This document shows positions 5,575 through 10,190 of a stretch of DNA of 10,190 nt, piece after piece. A program made the translations under genes and the position numbers. The notes below the pieces were generated by a model. That model saw only the letters and a list, made by a program, of their open reading frames with translations, ran no database searches and was not told where the DNA came from. The number at the start of each line of letters is the position of its first letter. Within the stretch, counting starts at the first letter, position 1. Where the stretch lies: assembly GCA_937859855.1 (NCBI GenBank), contig CALMAR010000157.1, positions 1 to 10,190 of the forward strand. Reading direction: 5' to 3'. This DNA is from an uncultured Kineosporia sp. (GTDB lineage: Bacteria > Actinomycetota > Actinomycetes > Actinomycetales > Kineosporiaceae).

Positions 5575-7154
5575 CCGACTATGGACACGAGCTGGTGTTC
5601 GGGACCTTCCTCACCCCGGGGGCCGCAGACCCCGGCCAGGTGATCGCGCTGGCTCAGCTGACCGAAGCGACCGGGCTGGACCTGGCCACGTTTCAGGACC
5701 ACCCGTATCAGGCGCAGTTCCTGGACACCTGGACCCTGCTCAGTGTCGTGGCTGCGCGCACGACCACGCTGAGGATCAGCCCGAACGTGGTCAACCTTCC
5801 TCTGCGTCCTCCCGCCGTGCTGGCCCGGGCCGCGGCCAGCCAGGCCCAGCGGCCCGGCGGCCGGGTCGAACGCGGGCGGGGTGCGGGCGCGTTCTGGGAG
5901 GCGATCGCCGCAATGGGTGGCCGCCGGCTGAGCCCGGGAGACAGCGTGCTGGCCACCGAGGAAGCCATTCAGGTGATCCGGGCGATCTGGGACACCGATC
6001 AGCGTTCGGTCTCGGTGCCCGGCCAGTTCCATCAGGTCCGGGGGGTTCATCCCGGCCCCCGGCCCGCGCATCCGATCGGTATCTGGGTGGGTGCCTACAA
6101 GCCACGCATGCTGGAGCTGACCGGACGGCTGGCCGACGGATGGCTGCCCAGCAGCTCGTACCTGGCCCCCGAAGCGCTGGGCGAGGCGAACAAGCGGATC
6201 GACGATGCCGCGCTGGCGGCTGGACGTGCACCGGCCGAGGTGCGGCGGCTGTACAACCTGGCTGGCCGGTTCAGCTCCTCCGGCCGGGAGTTTCTACAGG
6301 GACCGCCGCAGCTGTGGGCCGAACAACTGGCGGACCTCTGCGTGGGGGAGGGAGTCGGCACGTTCATCCTGGCCAGCGACGATCCGGACGACATTCGGCG
6401 GTTCGCCGCTGAAGTCGCGCCCGCCGTCCGGGAAATGGTTGCCGCGCATCGAGAATCGGCCGCACTGGCTCCGGAGGACGATCTCGCTCGCGCCGTCCGG
6501 CTGGCTGAGCCGGTGGAGGCCGGCGATCTAGCCGGAACTGATCCAGGGGCACAGGCCGGCCTGCGAGCGGTCCCGACTCCAGACGATGGGCATCGGTTCA
6601 GCGACGAGAGGGTATGGGACGAGACCCAGCGGCCCGCCGTCGCTCCGGCCACCGCCGGCCAGATCTACGGCACGCACGAGCAGGCGGCCGGACAGCATCT
6701 GATCGATGTACACGACCATCTGCGATCGGAACTGGCTCAGGTCCGGGACATCATCGATCAGGTGACCAGTGGCCGGCTGAGCGCGGGCGCGGCCCGTTCG
6801 GCCATCAACGACATGACGATGCGCCAGAACAACTGGACAGCAGGCACTTTCTGCCAGTCCTACTGCCGGGTGGTCACCACGCATCACACCCTGGAGGACC
6901 AGTCCATGTTTCCGCATCTGCGCGCCGCCGATCCGGACCTGGCGCCAGTGATCGATCGGCTGGAGTATGAACACCGGGTGATCCATGACGTGCTGGAACG
7001 CGTTGATCAGGCGTTGGTCGCCTTCGTGAGCAGGCCGGGAGGTCAGGCCGAGCTCCGGGCGGCCGTCGATCTGCTGAGTGACGCCCTGCTGTCCCATCTG
7101 TCCTACGAGGAGCGCGAACTGGTCGAGCCATTGGCCAGATTGGGCTACTACTGA
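5571..7154 (+). CDS. LLM-class (luciferase-like) oxidoreductase fused to C-terminal hemerythrin domain
   Basis: The start is set by the ATGA overlap with the preceding stop, giving 527 residues. Residues 5-290 form a luciferase-like monooxygenase (LLM) domain: EFGTFL-type first strand, FQDHPYQAQFLDTW (41-54), GAGAFWEAIAAMGG (104-117), a segment with IGIWVGAYKPRMLELTGRLADGWLP (169-193). Members use F420 or FMN. After a polar linker (about 295-365) comes a four-helix hemerythrin-like domain (about 370-525) with the expected di-iron ligands: His381/383, His438-x3-Glu442, His468, His472, His509 and Glu513/514. It may sense or bind O2, NO or iron, or act as an oxygen-linked partner of the LLM domain (inference). 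Odd points are a non-conservative cluster in residues 91-103, where this family normally has a Leu/Ser-Gly-Gly motif, and a C428-x3-C432 pair beside the di-iron helix. It is coupled to the FAD monooxygenase. Both domain calls are firm; the reaction is unknown. Confidence 0.9.
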   Translation: MTDYGHELVFGTFLTPGAADPGQVIALAQLTEATGLDLATFQDHPYQAQFLDTWTLLSVVAARTTTLRISPNVVNLPLRPPAVLARAAASQAQRPGGRVERGRGAGAFWEAIAAMGGRRLSPGDSVLATEEAIQVIRAIWDTDQRSVSVPGQFHQVRGVHPGPRPAHPIGIWVGAYKPRMLELTGRLADGWLPSSSYLAPEALGEANKRIDDAALAAGRAPAEVRRLYNLAGRFSSSGREFLQGPPQLWAEQLADLCVGEGVGTFILASDDPDDIRRFAAEVAPAVREMVAAHRESAALAPEDDLARAVRLAEPVEAGDLAGTDPGAQAGLRAVPTPDDGHRFSDERVWDETQRPAVAPATAGQIYGTHEQAAGQHLIDVHDHLRSELAQVRDIIDQVTSGRLSAGAARSAINDMTMRQNNWTAGTFCQSYCRVVTTHHTLEDQSMFPHLRAADPDLAPVIDRLEYEHRVIHDVLERVDQALVAFVSRPGGQAELRAAVDLLSDALLSHLSYEERELVEPLARLGYY

Positions 7155-7199
7155 GCGAGTCGCCGGGGAACGCGGACGTACTGGCCTGCCTGGGCGCGG

Positions 7200-8111
7200 T
7201 CAGCCTTCCGGTCGTTCGAGTTCGGCTCGCCAGGGGAAGGACGACTGGGCTCCCGGCCGGCTGACGGTCACGGCGGCCACCTCCACGGCAACACCGGCGG
7301 CAGCCGAAAGCTCTGCGCCACGAGACAATTCGACCGCGATCGCGGCGACGAACGAGTCGCCCGCACCGGTCGTGTCGCTCACGCCGACCGGCGTGGCCGG
7401 GACCTGGCAGGCGCCGCCGGCTTCGGCCACGAACGCCCCGCCGGGCCCGAGCGTGACCACGACACTGCGGGCGCCCAGGGCTCGAAGCCGTTCAGCGAGA
7501 ACGCTTCCCGGGGGACTCATGGTCTCCCCGACGGCGCCGAGGTAGAACGCCGCCTCGGTCTCGTTGATGATCAGTGGATCGGCGGCCGCCAGCACCGGGC
7601 CGGGCAGCGGCCGTGCGGGAGCGGCGTTCAGGATCACCCGGGCGTCGCTGTGACGGGCCAGCGCAACCCCCCGGTCGACCACGGCTTGCGGTATCTCGAG
7701 CTGCATGACCACCACGGCTCCGGCGACGAACAAGCCGGACGCGTTGTCCAGGTCACCGGGAGCAAGGTCACCGTTGGCACCGGGAGCCACCAGGATGCTG
7801 TTCTCACCGTCCGGCGTCACGGTGATCATCGCCACGCCAGTCGCCGTTGCCGAGGTGAGGAGATGCGTGGTGTCGACGCCGCTGCTGTGCAGGGAATCCC
7901 GCAATAGAACGCCGTGAGCATCGCCGCCGACCCGGCCGATGAAGCTGACCTGGCCACCGAGCCGACTGGCGGCGACGGCCTGATTGGCGCCCTTGCCACC
8001 CGGGTGGACGGTGAGAGCGCCGCCCAGAACCGTCTCGCCACCGGCCGGGCGCCGGGCTGCGGGGACGACCAGATCGGCGTTGGCCGAGCCGATCACGATC
8101 AGGCGATTCAT
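7200..8111 (-). CDS. rbsK: Ribokinase (PfkB family)
   Basis: Ribokinase phosphorylates D-ribose with ATP to ribose 5-phosphate in the cytoplasm. Counting from the ATG at 8111 (303 residues, usual length), the N-terminus NRLIVIGSANADL matches ribokinases. GGKGANQ (38-44) opens PfkB signature 1. NETE (183-186) is the NxxE metal/phosphate motif. TLGPGG (220-225) precedes the ATP site. DTTGAGDSF (246-254) is signature 2, with Asp252 as catalytic base. Residues such as the early GSANAD and GGKGANQ favour ribokinase over fructokinase or adenosine kinase, but a related sugar or nucleoside is possible. A GTG at 8138 would add nine residues unlike the family, so 8111 is preferred; neither start has a clear ribosome binding site. 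It lies 51 bp downstream of the SRPBCC gene on the same strand, probably co-transcribed. No ribose transporter or RbsR is visible nearby. Its 3' end converges on the LLM-hemerythrin gene with a 45-bp gap lacking an obvious terminator. Confidence 0.88.
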   Translation of the reverse strand: MNRLIVIGSANADLVVPAARRPAGGETVLGGALTVHPGGKGANQAVAASRLGGQVSFIGRVGGDAHGVLLRDSLHSSGVDTTHLLTSATATGVAMITVTPDGENSILVAPGANGDLAPGDLDNASGLFVAGAVVVMQLEIPQAVVDRGVALARHSDARVILNAAPARPLPGPVLAAADPLIINETEAAFYLGAVGETMSPPGSVLAERLRALGARSVVVTLGPGGAFVAEAGGACQVPATPVGVSDTTGAGDSFVAAIAVELSRGAELSAAAGVAVEVAAVTVSRPGAQSSFPWRAELERPEG

Positions 8112-8162
8112 CGGATCAGCGGCGGCCGGATCAGGCACGGTCAGGTCAGGATCGGGTCAGAG

Positions 8163-8618
8163 TCATGCCCGGCCTGGCTGAGAATCGCTGGTCAGTGACT
8201 CGGGCACGTCTTCGAGCAGGTGGCGCAGGGCCGCCTCATCGATGCCGGAACGGTGCCGTGAGGGCATCATCAGGTCGGTCACATTGGCCACGAAGCCCTC
8301 GGGCCAGCAGGTCACGGCCACGTTCAGCCGGGTCCAGCCACCGTCGTGCTCGAGCAACCGGATGCTTCCTTCGAACGACGGGCCCTTCAGCGCCGTCCAC
8401 GTGAACGAAGACTGGTGCGGATGCCATCGGACGGCGATCCGGGAGGTCCGGACGTGCTTCGAGGTGATGATCTTGAAGTCGTAGCGCTCGTGCCCGGCCT
8501 TGGTGACCTCACCCACGTCGATCAGGAAGCAAGACCAGGCCTCAACGTTCCGCAGCCGCCCTTCAACGGCGGCCGGAGAGGTGTTCACCAGCACCGAGAT
8601 CGCGTGAGGGATCTGCAT
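8163..8618 (-). CDS. SRPBCC-fold (polyketide cyclase/START-like) protein
   Basis: The 151-residue protein fits the helix-grip SRPBCC superfamily: an N-terminal strand with I-x-V-x-x-S/T-P-x-x-V followed by a helix ending NVEAWSCFL (residues 25-33), then alternating strands (YDFKIITSKHVRTSRIAVRW, FTWTALKGPSFEGSIRLLE, WTRLNVAVTCWPE) and a long C-terminal helix (about 122-138). Such proteins bind hydrophobic ligands in a cavity or act as cyclases, hydrolases or co-regulators; no substrate can be inferred. It is cytoplasmic and the probable first gene of a unit with the ribokinase. The ATG at 8618 has only a weak GGACGGG ahead of it. No catalytic residue can be assigned. The family call rests on strand pattern and length, so it is moderately confident; an unrelated small alpha/beta protein is the alternative. 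Confidence 0.68.
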   Translation of the reverse strand: MQIPHAISVLVNTSPAAVEGRLRNVEAWSCFLIDVGEVTKAGHERYDFKIITSKHVRTSRIAVRWHPHQSSFTWTALKGPSFEGSIRLLEHDGGWTRLNVAVTCWPEGFVANVTDLMMPSRHRSGIDEAALRHLLEDVPESLTSDSQPGRA

Positions 8619-8641
8619 CGCCCGTCCGTTCTGCCGCCGTT

Positions 8642-8659
8642 GATCCGGATCGCATGCTA
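8642..8659 (-). promoter_or_regulatory. Candidate promoter of the SRPBCC-ribokinase unit
   Basis: On the minus strand TAGCAT (8659-8654) resembles a -10 box and would start transcription near 8647, about 30 bases before the ATG at 8618. A perfect 10-bp palindrome, GATCCGGATC (8642-8651), sits over the predicted start point and could bind a repressor. No clear -35 was found. The whole gap (8619-8715) contains no gene. Confidence 0.3.
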
Positions 8660-8715
8660 CCCCCGCAGTTTGTGGATCATGGGCAGGACGAACGGTCAGC
8701 CACTGGCCGGGCGAC

Positions 8716-9918
8716 TCAGTAGCGGGTGAGCCGGCGAAGGTAACTGAGAGTGGTCAAGCCGGGCAGGGACGGCGGGATCAGGCCGTCACCCAGGCCAAGT
8801 TCGATCAGGCCATCCATCAGCCGCGGCCGGCTCGAGGCAGCCGCCAGTGCGGCATCCAGCGCCGGGCGGTGCCGGGAGAGCCGGGCCAGCAGTGAGGTGT
8901 GACGCAGATGCCGCCCCAGCGACCCGGCCAATGCCCGCCGATAGGCCCGGCCCGGATCCTCATCGCCCGGATCGTGGGTGCCCCGCTCACTGGTGCGGCT
9001 CGCAGCCAGGTCGCCCTGGGCCCTGGCGGCGGCCTCACCGGCCAGCCGCCCCGATCGCACCGCGTAGAAGATGCCCTCACCCGTCAGCGGGTTGATCAGC
9101 GACGCCGCATCTCCGGCCAGCAGCACCGGTCCGTCCGGTTGCCGCGGGCGCCAGGTCGACAGCGGGAGGTGGTGAGCCCGGAGCTGCTCGGCGGGCTGAT
9201 CCGGCAGCAACCGGCGCAGCTCGCCGTGGAGCTGGTCCCGGGACGAGACCTGCGATCGCAGCCGTCCGTAGCCCACGTTGGCCCGGCCCGACCCGTCGGC
9301 CAGCGGGAACGACCACGCGTAGGCCGGCCACGCGTCGTCCTGCATGGCGATCAGCTGCGTGGGCTCCCCCGGCTGATCGGCGGCATAGCCGCGGACGGCG
9401 ACCGCAAGATGCTGGTCCGGATTGCGGGGCATCCCGATCGCCCGGCGGACCACGGAGTTGGCTCCGTCCGCGCCGATCAGCACCCGGCCCGCGTGCACGC
9501 CGTCAACCTCCGGCACCCCGGCGCGGATGGTCACCCGCCGGATCCGGTGCCGGACCAGCTCCGCACCCGCCGCCACGGCCGCTTCCACCAGCCGCTGATC
9601 GAAAATCTGCCGGGGAATCACGTGGTTCGGCGACGGCGCCCGGGCTCGCACCCGCACGCCTCCGGGCGTGCGCAGATCCATCCAGTGCACCGGCCCGAAG
9701 CCGCGGGAGACGTCGCTGACGCCGAGCTGGGCCAGCTCGGCCAGCGCGTGCGGGGCGATCCCGTCACCGCATGCCTTGTCCCGCGGGAAGTCCGCCGCAT
9801 CCAGCAACCGGACCCGCAGATCTGGATTCGCCCGCAGTGCTGCCAGTGCCGCCACCGTGCCGGCCGGCCCCGCCCCCGCGATCAGCAGGTCGACCACGTT
9901 CCCGGCGCGCCTGTCCAT
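8716..9918 (-). CDS. Geranylgeranyl-reductase-family FAD-dependent oxidoreductase
   Basis: From the ATG at 9918 the protein has 400 residues, normal for this family. Family marks are the N-terminal FAD motif GAGPAG (15-20), the hallmark PRDKACGDG (45-53), which matches the PRxKxCGxG motif with conserved Cys50, GADGANS (149-155), and GDAASLINPLTGEGI (269-283) at the FAD and active-site region. Relatives reduce prenyl double bonds: geranylgeranyl groups of chlorophyll or archaeal lipids, or the beta-isoprene of menaquinone (MenJ in mycobacteria). A MenJ-like or other prenyl-lipid role is plausible, but no menaquinone gene is in view. A polar insertion near residues 300-325 (rich in Ser, Arg, Asp and Glu) looks disordered. 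An extension to 10017 would be Arg/Ala-rich and would overlap the divergent kinase gene, so 9918 is preferred; GTG at 9897 is possible. The gene diverges from the kinase by 53 bp. Confidence 0.9.
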   Translation of the reverse strand: MDRRAGNVVDLLIAGAGPAGTVAALAALRANPDLRVRLLDAADFPRDKACGDGIAPHALAELAQLGVSDVSRGFGPVHWMDLRTPGGVRVRARAPSPNHVIPRQIFDQRLVEAAVAAGAELVRHRIRRVTIRAGVPEVDGVHAGRVLIGADGANSVVRRAIGMPRNPDQHLAVAVRGYAADQPGEPTQLIAMQDDAWPAYAWSFPLADGSGRANVGYGRLRSQVSSRDQLHGELRRLLPDQPAEQLRAHHLPLSTWRPRQPDGPVLLAGDAASLINPLTGEGIFYAVRSGRLAGEAAARAQGDLAASRTSERGTHDPGDEDPGRAYRRALAGSLGRHLRHTSLLARLSRHRPALDAALAAASSRPRLMDGLIELGLGDGLIPPSLPGLTTLSYLRRLTRY

Positions 9919-9959
9919 GACGGCAGCCTGACCCGGACCGGCCGAACGCGCCAACCCTC

Positions 9960-9965
9960 TACGGT
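9960..9965 (+). promoter_or_regulatory. -10 box of a leaderless-type promoter for the kinase gene
   Basis: TACGGT lies exactly six bases before the GTG at 9972, the same spacing as TAGGGT before the epimerase GTG at 2383, and the spacer bases are alike too. This geometry puts the transcription start at or next to the start codon, as in leaderless actinobacterial mRNAs. No Shine-Dalgarno sequence is visible. Confidence 0.45.
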
Positions 9966-9971
9966 GAGCCC

Positions 9972-10190
9972 GTGCTGCGCCTGCCCGATCCCGTGCTGCT
10001 GGTGCTGATCGGCCCATCGGCTTGCGGCAAGAGCCATTGGGCCGCTGAGCACTTCCAGGCCGAGCAGGTGGTGTCGTCGGACGCGCTCCGCGCGGTGGTC
10101 GGTGAGTCCGAACGCGACCTCTCCGCCAGCGCGGACGCTTTTGCCGTGCTGGAGCAGATCGTCCGGGCCCGGATCGGACGGCGCCTGACC
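9972..10190 (+). CDS. P-loop kinase, Pnkp/polynucleotide-kinase-like (N-terminal part only)
   Basis: The visible 73 residues begin a P-loop NTPase: a hydrophobic strand (VLLVLI) then Walker A GPSACGKS (14-21). A second strand ends VVSSDALR, placing Asp37 and Arg40 as in the S-x-D-x-x-R motif of 5'-polynucleotide kinases (T4 Pnk and the kinase domain of bacterial Pnkp). The following stretch (ESERDLSASADAFAVLEQIV) also resembles the Pnkp kinase domain. In Pnkp this domain phosphorylates RNA 5'-OH ends and is followed by a phosphatase and a ligase-like domain in the Pnkp/Hen1 RNA-repair system. Whether those domains follow cannot be seen, and free-standing or otherwise fused AAA_33-type kinases with the same motifs also exist in actinobacteria. 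The GTG at 9972 is chosen for the TACGGT box six bases upstream; GTG at codon 8 is less likely. The kinase-fold call is firm, the RNA-repair role tentative. Confidence 0.78.
   Translation, partial: MLRLPDPVLLVLIGPSACGKSHWAAEHFQAEQVVSSDALRAVVGESERDLSASADAFAVLEQIVRARIGRRLT

Noticed and set aside
7155..7199. Terminator between the convergent LLM-hemerythrin and ribokinase genes
   Set aside because: The 45-bp gap shows no convincing GC hairpin with a T-run on either strand.
8619..8715. Small gene or RNA in the 97-bp gap
   Set aside because: No start, ribosome binding site or stable structured element stands out beyond the promoter-like elements already listed.
8899..10008. 369-residue plus-strand open frame
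   Set aside because: It lies opposite the geranylgeranyl-reductase gene, which has all family motifs; the frame encodes a His/Arg/Pro-rich, motif-free product.
1..10190. CRISPR array, tRNA, insertion sequence or prophage
   Set aside because: No regularly spaced repeats, tRNA-like cloverleaf, transposase, integrase or terminal repeats were found on reading both strands.

Overview
The window is about two-thirds or more G+C, with GTG as well as ATG starts, promoter-like TAnGGT boxes directly ahead of start codons, and an F420/flavin LLM-type oxidoreductase. This points to a high-GC actinobacterium; I cannot name the genus. It holds ten protein genes, two of them cut by the window edges. I saw no tRNA, rRNA, CRISPR array, insertion sequence or phage gene. 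Intergenic gaps are short (97 bp at most).

Left part (1-2315). A cytoplasmic tetratricopeptide-repeat protein on the minus strand runs off the left edge. It diverges from an unusual, signal-peptide-less subtilisin-family (S8) serine protease. The short shared control region contains nested palindromes. The pair resembles actinobacterial loci in which a TPR protein, often carrying a C-terminal CHAT caspase-like domain, sits beside an S8 protease. The CHAT part would lie outside the window and is not seen. This is the best candidate for a signalling or defence-type protease system here.

Middle (2383-7154). A leaderless-looking NAD(P)-dependent epimerase/reductase gene is followed tail to tail, with a 9-bp overlap, by a minus-strand ankyrin-repeat protein. 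The ankyrin gene diverges from a two-gene redox operon. That operon has an FAD-dependent, PHBH-type monooxygenase whose stop codon overlaps (ATGA) the start of a 527-residue protein joining an LLM (luciferase-like, F420/FMN) domain to a C-terminal hemerythrin-type di-iron domain. The LLM part carries a cluster of non-conservative changes in a normally conserved motif.

Right part (7200-10190). Three minus-strand genes follow: a geranylgeranyl-reductase-family flavoprotein, then an SRPBCC-fold protein and a ribokinase that look like an operon. The flavoprotein gene diverges from a plus-strand P-loop kinase cut by the right edge. The visible part of that kinase matches the 5'-polynucleotide-kinase domain of bacterial Pnkp RNA-repair enzymes.

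Overall this is mostly chromosomal accessory metabolism with two spots of real interest: the TPR/S8 protease pair and the FAD-monooxygenase plus LLM-hemerythrin operon.
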